Assembly: GCA_012656075.1 (NCBI GenBank)
Contig: JAAKBF010000171.1
Location: 496,001 to 560,000, forward strand
Length of the DNA: 64,000 nucleotides
Direction: 5' to 3'
Source of the DNA: Phytophthora hibernalis
Taxonomy: Eukaryota > Oomycota > Peronosporomycetes > Peronosporales > Peronosporaceae
The position numbers were made by a program, and so were the translations under genes. The notes beneath the pieces are model-generated. The model was not told the origin of the DNA. It was given only the letters and a program-made list of their open reading frames with translations, and did not search any database. This document shows positions 34,440 through 45,520 of the stretch, piece after piece (position 1 is the stretch's first letter; every line of letters begins with the position of its first letter).

Positions 34440-35980
34440 ACCGTCTTCAAGCGCATCCAGCACCTAGCACTTCGTCGTTTTGTGGACCAGTCCGTCGATT
34501 CAGCTCAGATTCTCGTGCCCCCTTCACTTACTCCGGTACATTTAATCGACACTACAGCTCGTGACGAGGTTTCCCCATTTGAAACAGCCGTTTCCCGTGA
34601 ATGACTGGTGCATGGGTTAGCGCGGTGTGTGCCGTTGGGTGTCTTTCGAATTTTTCAAGCGTTGGCAGCAACGCACAAGATTGACTTTCCGATGGATCAA
34701 ATTTTCCTGAAACATACGGGTGCGCGTTTCGACATCCCGACCACAGATGTCCAGTTACTGTCATCCTTTGTCACGCTGCCTGGGATCGAAATCTCAGGGG
34801 CCCTGCAAATGTTTCGAGGCCAAACCTCACAGGACCAGCGTCCGAGCAAAGCCCTTCGGCCAGATCTCTACAAGCGTCACTTGGCTTCGTATCTGGACTT
34901 ACCTTTCTAATGCAGTATACCTACACGCAGCGGTGTTCCACAGTGGAAGACGTGCTGGTCCAGGGCTGGTGTGCGACCGCTACCAGCGAATTAACTCTGC
35001 AGTTGAGGGCGCGGCCGTTGTCACACATCGCATTTTACATGATTACTACCGCGGGAGGTGTATCATTGGGAGCACAGACGTTTTATAGCGGGCGCCAGAG
35101 TTCCAGTCCAGTGCCTTTGAACTAGTGCCAAAGAATGACGCCCCGCTTACTGAAGACGGGCGCGCCATCCATGATCTATCCCGGCCTCGCAGCAGTTCTA
35201 TCAATGAGGCTACCGACTCGGACTTGACACCGGATGCTCGGTGGGATTCGTACTCCAGTATTTCCAAACGAATCTTCGCTTTACGTCGGCGCTACCCAGG
35301 TTGCGCAATTTACGCTCTCTGGGCGGATATAGCCGAAGCATTTCATCATGTGCCGATGCACTCGCGCCATACTCGCCTGTGGGGAACCATCCCACGATCG
35401 CGTGACGGAATAGTGTTGCGGATGGCAGTTTTCGAGTGGACAGCTTCACCCGGTTTCTTTGCAGTCAAGGGCAAGGTAGCCCGCCACTACCAACGCACAG
35501 ACGTATCTCATGTTCTTGGGTACCCTGAACCTTTTTGGATATTTCAGTGGGTCGATGATATCGTTATCATCGAGGTCAACATCAGGTACAGACTCAGAGA
35601 CGCTATCATGTTGGTATTTGGATCGGAAGGTTGGCACACCGGAAAGTTCATGACTTAGTCCAGGTGTTTCTACGCCGTGGGTATCGTCTGGAATATTCCT
35701 GACGCCACCGTCACAATTCCCGAGAGAAATATCATCAAAACGAAGCGCGTCGTCGTGGAGACACTGGCTCTGAGCTTCATATCACAAAAAGGCTCGATAG
35801 TCTCGTGACACAACGTTTTTTCCGACGGCCAAACCGTTTATACAACGGCTCGTGGGGTACAACCGGAATCTCCATGTCAGAAACGTTGTGTCGCGACCTA
35901 GAGTGGTGGAATCAGCTTGTTTTCGAGAATGAATTTGCGGGGGTACCGATGACGCTATTCGATACGGAGCGATGAGTAGA
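34440..35980 (+). pseudogene. DIRS-like reverse transcriptase
   Basis: The core is an open frame at 35125-35658. DGRAIHDLSRP and SSINEATDSD lead into WADIAEAFHHVPMHSRH (motif A, Asp), AVFEWTASPGFFAVKGKVAR, and FQWVDDIVIIEV (motif C, with V-D-D). W-T-x-S-P-x-F and the D-D context match DIRS-type elements rather than Copia or Gypsy. A thumb-like continuation lies at 35680-35975 (KRLDSLVTQRFF, then DLEWWNQLVFENEFAG). Upstream, 34605-34910 (VQLLSSFVTLPGIEISGAL) may be the linker before RT. Frames change at about 34915, 35100 and 35660. The tyrosine recombinase at 36.4-37.4 kb supports the DIRS call. Confidence 0.75.
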
Positions 35981-36369
35981 TCATTCTGAGCGACCAGACA
36001 TCTAAAACAATTCGCGGCCAGGCGCCGGCAAGGACCAAACGATACGAATTCGACAGACCGATCGGAGAAACGCAGATCGCCTATGCTGTGTTTCAATCCG
36101 TCAACGAATGAATTCCGAGCAATCTGGTTCGGGTCACATGGAGCCACAGTAGGTTGTATTTCCTCACACGGTAGGAAGTCAAGCTCATCAACTCGATGTA
36201 TTGGAAATCCCCTGGAGGGCAACACCACCTACGGACACTAAGCCTCCAGGAAGCTCAAACGCACCGCGATGAAAGTCCTTGGGCAACAAACCGAAACGCG
36301 TCCTTGTTACGTGCATAACTGGACTCACCAGATGTATATATAGATGTATACAGGCTCAGCAGGATCTCA

Positions 36370-37380
36370 GAAGCCACCATGCGACTCAAGCGAGCAGCAA
36401 TTATCGACTCGTCCTTGCGGACATACGCAAAGACGTTCCGCCACTGGACAGGATTCTGTAAAGAATTCGGACTTCCAATATGGATCGATGAGCTCCCCGA
36501 GCGAGGCAGGCGATAATTGTTGGCTTATTTGCAGGCCTCTGTGTTCTCGAAGGGCACAACGCCCAGGGTCATGGAAACAAATTCCAGACATTTGAAGGAA
36601 AGATGGCTGCAGTGGCATTTTCCCATCGGAGCGTGCGGAACGCCAGGCTCAATTACAAGAATCCGGAGTTTGAGCTCGTTGTCAGGGCTATAAGAGAACC
36701 AGCAGCAACGTGGACAGAAAGCATACAATCACCGCGCCCATGCTGCATGAAATGCGCCGGGTGCTACAATCACAGCAAACGACGGCTAACCAAAGACATT
36801 CAGAGTTACTCTGGCTCGCCTTCTTCTTCCTAGACCGAAGTTCCGAGCTGTGGGTTCCGGTGTCAACCGACGCAAACGCAGAAGGCTCAACACATTGTGT
36901 CAAGGTAAATGATGTGATACTACGGAACCGAGATGGCAAGGCGATTGAACCAGGCACAGAGCCTACGACCTCAGTGGAAATCATATTTCGGTCGCATAAG
37001 GGCGATCAGAGACGCCAAGGAACAACTTTTAGACACTACCGGTCAGGACAACAGCTGAAATGCCCCGTGGCGGCAGCCGAAAGTGCTGGTCCGTCGGACA
37101 GAGATGGCTAGCAGAAGGGAAACATCTTGGTCCGTACATGACATCGGTCTGCAGATCAGCGACAATACACAAGTCCAAGATTTAAAAGCTCATTAAGGCG
37201 GCGGCCGTTCAGCTCGGGGCTAAGCCTGAGAGTACGCCACGCACTCCTTTCGAATTGGTGGGGACTGTGTCTTACTGGCGGCTGGGAAAAGCGAGTTAGT
37301 GATACGTCTCATGGGAAGGAGGGCGGGTTGGTGCTTTCAGGTGTACACTCAGCTGTGCCTGGAATGCTGCGCGATATAGC
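36370..37380 (+). pseudogene. Tyrosine recombinase of DIRS-like element
   Basis: DIRS elements integrate circular cDNA with a tyrosine recombinase instead of a DDE integrase. Here the N-terminal SAM-like region reads SSLRTYAKTFRHWTGFCKEF near 36410. LEGHNAQGHGNKFQTFEGK follows near 36550. The catalytic core shows the box-I Arg in LLWLAFFFLDRSSELW near 36810-36855, the H-x-x-R-like THSFRIGGD near 37240, and a C-terminal GWCFQVYT near 37330 that supplies the Tyr. The cleanest frame is 36710-37111. Stops and frame changes elsewhere make it inactive. I did not find its split direct or inverted terminal repeats. Confidence 0.72.
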
Positions 37381-37624
37381 AAAGCACACGATTAGAGCTT
37401 CCACTCGGGAGTGTCTAGACTACAATGAGAAAGACACAGGGGTGCAGGCGTCCAAGCATTGCAAACTAATCAAGCACTTGCCCCACCTAGCCAAGATTGA
37501 TGTTGAAGATAAAGGAAAAGGCTGGCCGAAGAGAACCGGACGGACAGACAGACGGACGTACAGACTGGATTCTCGGTTAAGAGAGGGAGAATATCTCTCT
37601 GGGCGCGCTACGCGGACGCTGTAG

Positions 37625-38179
37625 GCAAGGTTTGTTGGAGGAGTAGGGTGGTGCCTCCGCTTCGGCGAGTTTTTTAGGTATATTTACATGGTAAAAAAGT
37701 TAAATAGTTAAAAAGGTTTAGTGTAGGCTGGAGCGGTTCACTGAGTAGCGTGCTTTAATGAGGACAAAGCTAGTCGAGGGTGTAGCTGTACCTTAGCAAC
37801 CCGCGTACCTAGGCGTAATTACAGACTGAATAATTAGAATTTGCGAGAATTCACTTAAAAAACACCCGTGATACGCGTATCTCTCACCTCAGGGTTTTCG
37901 GTGCGTTTAGAACCAGTAAAGGGTACTTATACTACGGTAAAATGCCAGTTCTGGCACGGTGCCAATTCGTCGCATGGTGCGCATGTTTACCAATTAAACA
38001 TAAAAACGCATTCTCACATCCCATTGGCTAGTCTATTTCTGGATAATTTGTTGGCACGGTTCGCAGGGTGTTTATCATTTTTGAAAGGTCACATTCAATT
38101 TTACAGTCAATAAGCCTCTGTGGCCTCCACGCATTTATGGGCTCCACGCGTTCGAGATGGAGGAGACCACGTACACCAA
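37625..38179. other. No recognisable gene
   Basis: AT-rich sequence between the recombinase and the pogo-like relic. It could contain the DIRS 3' terminus, but I see no repeat to prove it. Confidence 0.4.
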
Positions 38180-39109
38180 CTGGCGCGTGTAGCTGCAGGC
38201 AAGAAAAAGGCTGTGATTGCGCGGACGTCGCCTCTGCCACTGCGGACACTGTTTGTGTAGGTCAAGAGGGCACACGATGGTGATCAACTGGGGCCCAGGC
38301 GACCGGCCTAAGATTCTGGTTCCTATCGAGCTAGAAGATGACCTGGCGGAGTGGGTAACCGCAATGCAGCGTTCGGGGTGCCGGTTGGGCGCAAGGAGAT
38401 AGTCTTCATGGAGTGGCTCCAGTTTTTGGGGGACAGATCACCGAACTGAAGAAGCTGGTGGTGTTAATCTTGGACAACAGCTCCACGCACAGGTAAGCAA
38501 ATGGCTACATCAACCCTGTTCAAAACGATATTCTAACCCATATCATTTTTACCGGGTTTATGGAATTATAGAGGCAGATGAGACGTGTGTCGAGTGCGGA
38601 ATCATGCTGGTGACATTACCGGCTAATGCGACCCACTTCTTCCAACACTTAGACGTTGCACTGTTCAAACATTACAAGGACTGTGTACAAGAGCTTCTGT
38701 TTGAGCGGCTGTGCGCTGTCAACGACCCCGTGCTCAGAAAGTCCAAGGCAATTGAAATCGCCTGTACGGCGTACCGTCGAGCCCTCGCAGACAAGCCAGA
38801 GTGCTCCGTCAATGGTTTCCGAGGGGTGACATCAGGCCATTGTCATCAGCAGCGCTAAAAGCGCACTTGGACGTGTATGGAAGTGGCGGAGTCAACGGAA
38901 CACTGGGTACAGCGGAGTGGCTGAAACACCGTGAAGCGGTCATCGAAGAGGTGCGTAACGAGGTGCTGCTGCTTCCCCTGTTGCTGTGGCCGGCAAAAAA
39001 GCGCTCCACTGTGGACGTCGCGGGGAGGCTCGTAACGAAAGAACGGCTGATGGCAGGTGCATACGAGTTAATAATATATTTAGGCCGCGCCACTAATTGG
39101 TCCAGCTAA
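38180..39109 (+). pseudogene. pogo-like (Tc1/mariner superfamily) transposase relic
   Basis: A CENP-B-like HTH segment at about 38290-38400 (PIELEDDLAEWVTAMQRSG) is followed in another frame by TELKKLVVLILDNSSTH near 38440-38490. This is the second catalytic Asp with the family D-N-x-x-x-H pattern. The 38604-38858 frame has MLVTLPANATHFFQHLDVA, the pogo/jerky signature (T-x-x-x-Q-x-L-D) that ends the catalytic core. KKRSTVDVAGRLVTKERL lies near 39000. Parts between these blocks are missing or frameshifted. Confidence 0.7.
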
Positions 39110-39339
39110 AATCCCTCTTAGAAGCACCTCTAAATTTCGGCCCTCGTAACTTTGACATTGTATGTATCCTCAGTCCACAAAAAATATCACTGGATAGATC
39201 TATTCTTCTTCTTGATATCTATCAATTTACGTACGAAGAATTTTGCTTATAACGGTAAATTGTGCGACGATTTCGGAGCAGCTTTGATACCGTGCCATAA
39301 TTGGAATTTTACCTTATACTGTATTGCGCGCGACCGCGT

Positions 39340-39786
39340 ATACTGTGTATAGTAGCACTATTGATTAATGTTCGTGCAGCTTGCGGGTGCGTCAGTTTAT
39401 ACAGTAGACTGTACACTAAAGAGTGGGTATATAGTTGCACTGCTGATTAATGTTCGTGCAGCTTGCGTGTGTGCTAGTGTATACTCTAATAGAGTAACTC
39501 TATTGATCACAACGGGCTCGTCACAGCTAAGCAGTGGAAGCTTATAATGCATAGTGCTCGCCTGTGCATAGCGTACCAGTGTATACTGTAAAGCGTGCCA
39601 GCATATATTGTATAGCGTGCCAGCCTGTAGCGTATAGTGTACCAACCTGTAAAGTGTATTATGTAATATAAAGCGAGCGCTCCATACAGCTCGCCGGTGT
39701 ATAGTGTTCCAGTGTATATTGTATAGCGTCCCAGCGTGTCATTACAGCGTTCAGTGCCAGGGTATCAGCGTCCAGAGTATAGTATA
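39340..39786. repeat. TATAGTG/GTGCCAG tandem repeat region
   Basis: Degenerate short repeats built on GTGTATAGTGTGCCAGTG continue on the far side of the MITE (40546-40640). A longer unit of about 90 bp around GATTAATGTTCGTGCAGCTT occurs twice (about 39360-39380 and 39445-39465). No coding content. Confidence 0.75.
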
Positions 39787-40545
39787 TGAGACGGCGTGAA
39801 ACAAAAATATGCTAGTTAACCATTTATTGAAGTTGGATTTCATACATCGTTAAACAGAGGACATTCCCTCTAAACAATGAGCCGTCGTGCAATTTTTTCA
39901 TTCAGCTGTTCTCGAGCAATGTCGGTTTAAAAAAGTGTCTCTGATTCGAGAAGGCAAACGCGATTTTCTTTGATTGGTCCGCCTGACGTGAAATTTCGCG
40001 GCGCGTCGATTAAGCTTACTCCTAAGCCTTAATTCGAGGTCTTTCCCTCTCAAAAACGACCTTTACTCTGGCAAAATACAAAAATTTATGAATACGTGCG
40101 TTTGTAGAGATTCTGAAAATGAATCGATCTTGTACGCTTCTCTTCAATTAAATCAAAATGATGCTAATATCCAAACAGTGCATCAAAATGATCATAGTAT
40201 CCAAATCTAACCTCACGCACCACGCAACCTCAGTGTGACGTCCAGGACCCTCTCAGTTCACTCTAGTAACACTCTCCTCATGCATGCACGTGCGGTACAC
40301 ATGACGTCGCGGAGCAGACAGTAGGCACACTGCTCCTGCAATCCGTACGATGACGCGGGGACCCGCATACGCTCGATAAAGCTGTCAGCTCTTCCATGGA
40401 CCAATCGATAGACGGCACCAAATTTAGAGATTGTCGAAATCCCCCTTCCTGACAAATTTCGGATAAGTACGATTTTGATTGGTTCATCTTTTATCTCGAA
40501 GACTCCAAAAGGTTAACTAGCATCATTTTGTTTGGCGCAGTCTCA
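39787..40545. mobile_element. 759-bp MITE, copy 2
   Basis: Full-length relative of 3301-4049 in the same orientation. It starts TGAGACGGCG and ends GTCTCA, flanked by TA (39785-39786 and 40546-40547). It interrupts the TATAGTG tandem repeat. The two copies differ by scattered substitutions and small indels, including a longer right arm with an extra GACGTCGCGGAG-type segment near 40304. Confidence 0.9.
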
Positions 40546-40640
40546 TATAGTGTGCTAGTGTATAACGTATAGCGTGAACATATATAGCGTGCCCGTCAGA
40601 AGCGTGCCAATGTATAGTGTATAGCGGTATAATGTATAAG

Positions 40641-40984
40641 GGTGAACTCTTTCAAAAATATGATTCTTAGCAAAGTCATAAAATAGTGACTATGATACTA
40701 CTACTAGTATGATTAAAAGAAGAAAAAGAAGACGCCCACCTATTCTGACCGATCTTCTTTGCATAATAAGAAGATAAAAGAAACTTGATTAAAGAAAGCT
40801 TAACATCCCTGGCGGCTATTGACCAATCGGTTTGTTTCGTTCTCCTGCAGAAATTTTTGCCAATGGAAACTTCCATTGGGAAGAGCAGATAGGGTCAGGA
40901 TTCGTGTGTGTTTCGTCCGCAGATTAATCTGAGTTTCGTGGATTTAACTGACATTCGTCTGGTTTAAACCACGGCCGAAACTCA
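40641..40984. repeat. Dispersed repeat, copy 2, and flanks
   Basis: The segment 40818-40910 matches the left part of 30088-30205 (TATTGACCAATCGGTTTGTT). Upstream (40641-40800) are AAGAAGAT/GATCTTCTT motifs like those at 26.8 kb. No gene seen. Confidence 0.5.
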
Positions 40985-41690
40985 CCGCGATTTCGAGCAG
41001 AAAATCTCTCCGGCGTTTGAGCGTCACGGCGCCATCGTTCGCATTCCTGTCGTTTCTCAGTACGCTCCTGCTTCTCGCTGCTTATCTCCGTGTTGTGCTC
41101 ATCCAGGTTCAGCGAGCTTGTAGACCTGTTGCGGCGCAGCAGGCTCGCCAGGTCGTAGTAGCTCTCGGCATGAGCGCGACACCAACCGCCAACGCATCCA
41201 CAACCGGCGACTTGAACTGGAACGTCATCGCAAAGATGTCGTTGAAGATCATGGTCTCCATCGACTCGATGGGATACGAGCGGTACACGTACAGCTCAAG
41301 CGCCAACTCGCGGATCTGCTGGCCCTCGAGGTCGAGAACCGAAATAAGCAGATCGAAGAGGCTGCGGCTGATCCAGCAGGTTGATACAAGGTCGGTTGAA
41401 GACGCGTCCGCGATGTAATCCTTGTGCACCTTCTCCACCTGGCCCAGACGGTCGCGGTATGACGGCATCTTATTATCAAGCAGAAGATGTCTCCAAGGCC
41501 ACGAGCGAGTACTGCTTCTCCTTGAACGTAGCAAGCTTCTCGAGAAGCGGCACAAAGGCCGCCGCCTGCACCGACTTGTGAGGAGTTCTGCACGCCATCT
41601 GGGCGAGAAGGAACGGAGGCTTTATGTGGCGAATTAGTTCTCGTACACGTACTACGCACCCATGCAAGCCATGAAGAAGCTTTATTAATT
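40985..41690 (-). pseudogene. Acetyl-CoA carboxylase central-domain fragment
   Basis: Eukaryotic acetyl-CoA carboxylase makes malonyl-CoA for fatty-acid synthesis and has a large central region between its biotin and carboxyl-transferase parts. On the minus strand this fragment reads, in shifting frames, LLEKLATFKEKQYSLVALE, then MPSYRDRLGQVEKVHKDYI, then LFDLLISVLDLEGQQIRELA running into LELYVYRSY, then MTFQFKSPVVDALA and YYDLASLLRRNRSTSSLNL. That order matches the ACC central region (the R-x-x-A-L-E-V-Y-x-R-R-x-Y block is its best-known landmark). Two or three frameshifts and tandem stops near 41476 make it a relic. It follows a hAT C-terminus on the same strand by about 130 bp, so it may be captured DNA. 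Confidence 0.6.
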
Positions 41691-41818
41691 TAAATCAAAT
41701 CGGCACGCTCAAAACTACGTGCCCGAGTAGTTAAAGCTGTTGTCGACGAAGTAATTGGTCCGTTTTTAGTTCGAGCTGTTTTCATCATCAGATCTCATGT
41801 AAACTTCATCGTCTTCGT

Positions 41819-42510
41819 TCACCTGCTGGTCTTGTTCGTTTGCTTCCCTTCCTCTTCTCCATCGTCACTTGAACTCGAAGCCGCATCATTTTCGTCGTCA
41901 TCCGAGCAGGAATCATACTCTTCCTCAAAGAGGATCCCAATCTGCTCTTCGTCGTCATCATTGTCACCTCCAGTTGCCTTCTCTAACGTTAAGGGGTCCG
42001 AAAGAACCATGTGTACTGGCTTCGGCTCTAGCCGATTCCAGAAAAGCGAAACCAGCTTATTTACCTTTTCCAGTACCAATTGATGACGTCGATCGGAGTA
42101 GATATACTTGTGTGCGCTCCAGTTTCTTTCCGTAGCTGCTGAAGAAGTCGGCATCTTGAAAACCCTGCGCGCAATTCGATATAAGACAGGGTAACTGTCC
42201 CGTTTCTCGTCCCACCATTCTAAAGGAGCTATACGAGCTTGATTTCTGCGTTGCTTGGGCAACCAGTCCCGCTTGATATTCCAGAGCACTCCAAGTGCCA
42301 CATCAACTTCTTCATTTGAATAGCACAGTCGTCCAGGCATCGCTGCTTCATGAGGTAAACATGTTGGTATCCCCACGGATGGGGCCTTCATCGCCTCTTG
42401 CCGTCTCTCGCTCACCTTCGTCGCCTGTTGTTGCCTCTCGCTCACGTTCGTCGCCTGTCGCTCGTTCACCTTCGTCGCTTCTTGCTCACCGTCTTTCTCC
42501 TTGGGCTTAG
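41819..42510 (-). pseudogene. hAT transposase C-terminal dimerisation domain
   Basis: The open minus-strand frame (216 codons) contains APLEWWDEKRDSYPVLYRIA and RVFKMPTSSAATERNWSAHK. These are the classic hAT C-terminal motif (hAT_C) used for dimerisation. An acidic Ser/Asp tail with DDDEEQ and SSSSDDGEEEG follows. The first 35 residues are a short imperfect repeat (SERQQQATKVSERRQEA), so the true transposase joins after it. The BED finger and catalytic core are missing. Confidence 0.85.
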
Positions 42511-42745
42511 TGAAGTTTCAGCAAGCACCGGCGCATGCAGGATGGTGCGTCTGTGTCTTTGTGGCTGAAAAGTTGAAGTTGAAGTGATGGTCAATAAGTA
42601 TTCTAAAATTACTGGAATAGCCATGTGATCAAGTTTCGTCGAGTTCTAAACTGTTCTAAACTCACGGCTTGGATGAAACAGGACAAACTAAACACATACT
42701 AGTCAGGATCGTGCTACCGATCGCAGTCCGTGTGTCAATTACACA
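42511..42745. repeat. Dispersed repeat, copy 3 (right part only)
   Basis: The segment 42703-42740 (GTCAGGATCGTGCTACCGAT) matches the right half of 30088-30205. The remainder of the interval shows nothing. Confidence 0.5.
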
Positions 42746-42918
42746 GTAACTACAGTGCGCGCCAAATCATTAGGACCCCGTTTTTGGGGTTGACTTTTCC
42801 CGATATGTCAGCCAATAGGCCGAGTTAGGAGCTGAGATTTAGATATGGGCTCTTTATTGGTAGTACGAAGGCGGTACATGTGTTAACAACCTGGGTTTCG
42901 AGTTTTCTGGTAGGGCTG
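42746..42918 (+). repeat. 173-bp direct repeat, copy A
   Basis: Nearly identical to 52776-52947 in the same orientation. It begins GTAACTACAGTGCGCGCCAA and ends TTTTCTGGTAGGGCTG. The CTACAGTGCGCGCC start looks like a Tc1/mariner-type terminus, so each copy may be one end of a deleted element. Copy A lies 128 bp left of the inverted-duplication arm. Confidence 0.88.
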
Positions 42919-43045
42919 AGTCGTCTGATAATTCAAGAAAGAGTGGGGTTTCTGAAGATTTTGGATTATCCCTACCGTTTCACCCAATCACCCACCCCAA
43001 CAGTTTCAGCCAATCCATGCGCGTCAAATTGGAAGCTGATCTCAC

Positions 43046-44981
43046 TTTTGAATTTGAAGAATGATGTCGCCACCCAAAGTTCTGCTGCATACACGCGCTG
43101 AAATGGCTGTGGCCGACCGCACTCGGAAGCGCACCCACGAGGAGACCCAGTGTACGCAGAGTCCGTCGAACCCAGTGCCTGCTTCGCCGCGGCATCGGAA
43201 GAAGCTGCGGAGTGTAAGTAGCAGCCAACAGGAGACTGAGTCTGCTAGTGAGCCGACCAGCGTTCTGGCTAGTACACCTGCTACGCAGCAATCAGCGGCT
43301 GAAAGTGACACACAGGGGCTCCTTCGAGTGCTGCTGGGAAGAAGAGACGCCGCGCTGACGTCCCAGCACCGGACAACAAGCTTGCACGACTCCAGAAGGA
43401 GCATTACTTGATCTGCAAGAGTTTTACCAAGAGATCAGTCGAGGTGGAAACATTGTCGGAGCAGCTGGGGGCAACAGAAAAGGAGATAGCGGCTTTGCGA
43501 AAGGAGAATGAAGCTTTGAAAAAGCTCGTGACGAAGAGCTAAAGAAGGTTCAGGATCAAGCTGAGCTTCACAAACAGGCAGTTGCCGCGAAGAAGGAATT
43601 GGTTGAGTTGCGACGGGAGCGTGACGATTTGAAGCGCATAGTTGAAGATGTACTCGCGGACCCCAGGACGCCAAATCAAGCGCGAACTGTTGTTGAGCTG
43701 CACGCCAAGGTATCGTGACTCACTGCTCTTGTTCCAATGACTGGGGTCTCTCATGCCAGATACTCTATTTTCCAGATTCACGAACTGAAGCGTACATTCA
43801 AGGACGAACAAAAACGGTAGGACATTCTACAAGATCGATCTCAGACGTACTGTTGTTAACGAGGGAGATGGTAGCGTGCGTATTCTTACTGATTGTTGTC
43901 GGATATTGTGTGTGTAGGACCCCATCTTTCAAGAAGCAACTCACTGAGATCAAGCGGAAGTCAGCCTTGGCCCAGAAACTTATGGTGAAGAAACAAGAGA
44001 GAGCTCAATCACGGAAGCGCGAACGACAACGCCAGGAACAGGAAGACGAAGAGGAGATGAAGATACTTGAGAGCATTATAATCGACCTCTCCCAGAGTCT
44101 AGCCAGTCACGAGACTCAATTGACGCTGGGCGAGTTCAGAGTGGCCGCCACAGCGCGCATTTGTCGATCATCTCCAACGAGCACCCGGGAGCCATCAACC
44201 AGGAGTGGGGGTGCATCGCAAGGACGTCCGCCTCTATACGGTGCAAGCACTTCGAATACTGATAACACCACACTAGCTGCTCCACATTCTTGCTTGCCAT
44301 CTCTGAGAAGCCGAGTGGAGGACCAAGCGAGAAAGGGCGCACAGGATGCGGCTGAAGACGAAGAGACCAAGGGCAGCAATTGAGGTTGGAAATAAGTGAC
44401 AACATGCATATATAGTGGCGTTGTACTCATCCTGAATCAACTTGAGTATGTTTGCGGCGATGTAACCAAAGCAAGCTACGCGAGCTGGTAGTAAATCGCA
44501 GGACGAAACGCAGCAGCGTACGAAGACGAAGCCTTCACGTGACAAAGTCTTCGAGTTGGACGTACCTCGGCAGGCGAGATTTTGTTGGTGCTCTAACACT
44601 ACTGCGGATTGTAAGACGCCCATACAATGACCAAGAACTGAGTTTAAAGAAGATGGGTGCCTCGGAAGGCGATGAGCTTAGCTCTTGGTTTAAACACTTG
44701 GTGGGTCACGTACCGGTATTGCCATTACCACAGTGGAGACTTTGGTGAAGCGCTATATTGATTGAAGGCGCTTTGGACGGCGACGCGACTGCAAAGGACC
44801 TCAAACATGGAGAATCAGCCGGGCGTGCTGTCACTTGCAAAACTTCGAGGACGCTGAGCACACGGCTGTGAGCAGCTCACGGGGTGCTCTTTTCAATCGA
44901 CTCGTGTTTCTTCTCGCACATCGATGTGAGCACAGTGAGCAGAAAGCTTTCACAAGAATCAGTCGAAGACCAGCTAGCACT
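43046..44981 (+). repeat. Large inverted duplication, left arm
   Basis: 1,936 bp that match the reverse complement of 54372-56299 (1,928 bp) with scattered differences. The arms start at TTTTGAATTTG and end at GCTAGCACT. Each carries a coiled-coil gene followed by the 5' part of an IFT56-like gene. The 9.4-kb spacer contains a piggyBac element, a BTB-like relic and a Tc1 element. Confidence 0.93.
43104..44383 (+). pseudogene. Coiled-coil protein gene, copy 1
   Basis: From ATG 43104 the product begins with a basic, Ser/Thr-rich stretch (RKRTHEETQCTQSP). It then becomes heptad-rich coiled coil: LSEQLGATEKEIAALRKENE, a separate run ELRRERDDLKRIVEDVL, and KRERQRQEQEDEEEMKILES near 44020. Two introns are suggested by GT..AG ends and frame continuity: 43710-43775 and 43817-43917. 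Lesions in this copy: one G missing in the run at about 43315, and an A-run frameshift before CTCGTGACG near 43525 that the other copy shares. I do not recognise the family. It ends about 100 bp before the IFT56 relic on the same strand. Confidence 0.6.
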
Positions 44982-45520
44982 AGCCTTTGCGCAGAACAAT
45001 TTTCAAGAGTCAGCAGAGATTTACAACATAATCAAGCAAGGACGGCCAAGAGGGAGGCTCGGCACTGCATGTGTACCTAGCGTTGTGTTACTTCAAACTG
45101 AGCTACGATGACGTCGCAATGGAGCTGGTGGCGGTGTACCTGGCCGATCATTCGGATAGCTTCTTCGCGACGAATCTGAAGGAGAGTTGTAATTTTCGCC
45201 TCTACAGCGCTCGTAAGCCCAAGCCAATTCTCGGCGGCTACATGCGCCGATTCCAAAACCATCCGTGTACTCAAGGAACGAGCGATTCGCTTTGACACAT
45301 TCAGAATCCGCAATGACCGATGTCATGCAGCACAACTGGCCATATTTCGTGCGTCTGACAAGGAATCGAGAAGCAAGGTGCAGCGGACTGAACCTGGACT
45401 TGCTGCAACTCAAGCGCCGCGAGTACCACAAAGCGATCGCCTTGAAGGATGATCTGGAGCCTCGCACCACTGCTGAACGTGCGTTTAAGGAGGTGCTGCA
45501 CGCGGTGGACGATCACGCGA
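44478..45520 (+). pseudogene. IFT56/TTC26-like gene relic, copy 1
   Basis: IFT56 (TTC26, DYF-13) is a TPR protein of intraflagellar transport complex B. The landmarks match human TTC26 in order: YLGRRDFVGALTLL near 44565 (human ...SKRDFTGAITLLEF), RYCHYHSGDFGEAL near 44720, ALFNRLVFLLAHR near 44885, SVEDQLALAFAQNNFQESAE near 44955, and VYLALCYFKLSYDDVAMELV near 45070. ATNLKESCNFRLYSARK follows near 45170, then KAIALKDDLEPRTTAERAF near 45430. Frames change several times, and two bases are missing at the ELDV-YLGRR site compared with the inverted copy. The C-terminal half of the protein is absent after about 45520. Confidence 0.75.

Noticed and set aside
39340..40640. Repeat array considered as CRISPR or centromeric satellite
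   Set aside because: Units are degenerate and of irregular length with no unique spacers, and it is a eukaryotic AT-rich minisatellite split by a MITE.
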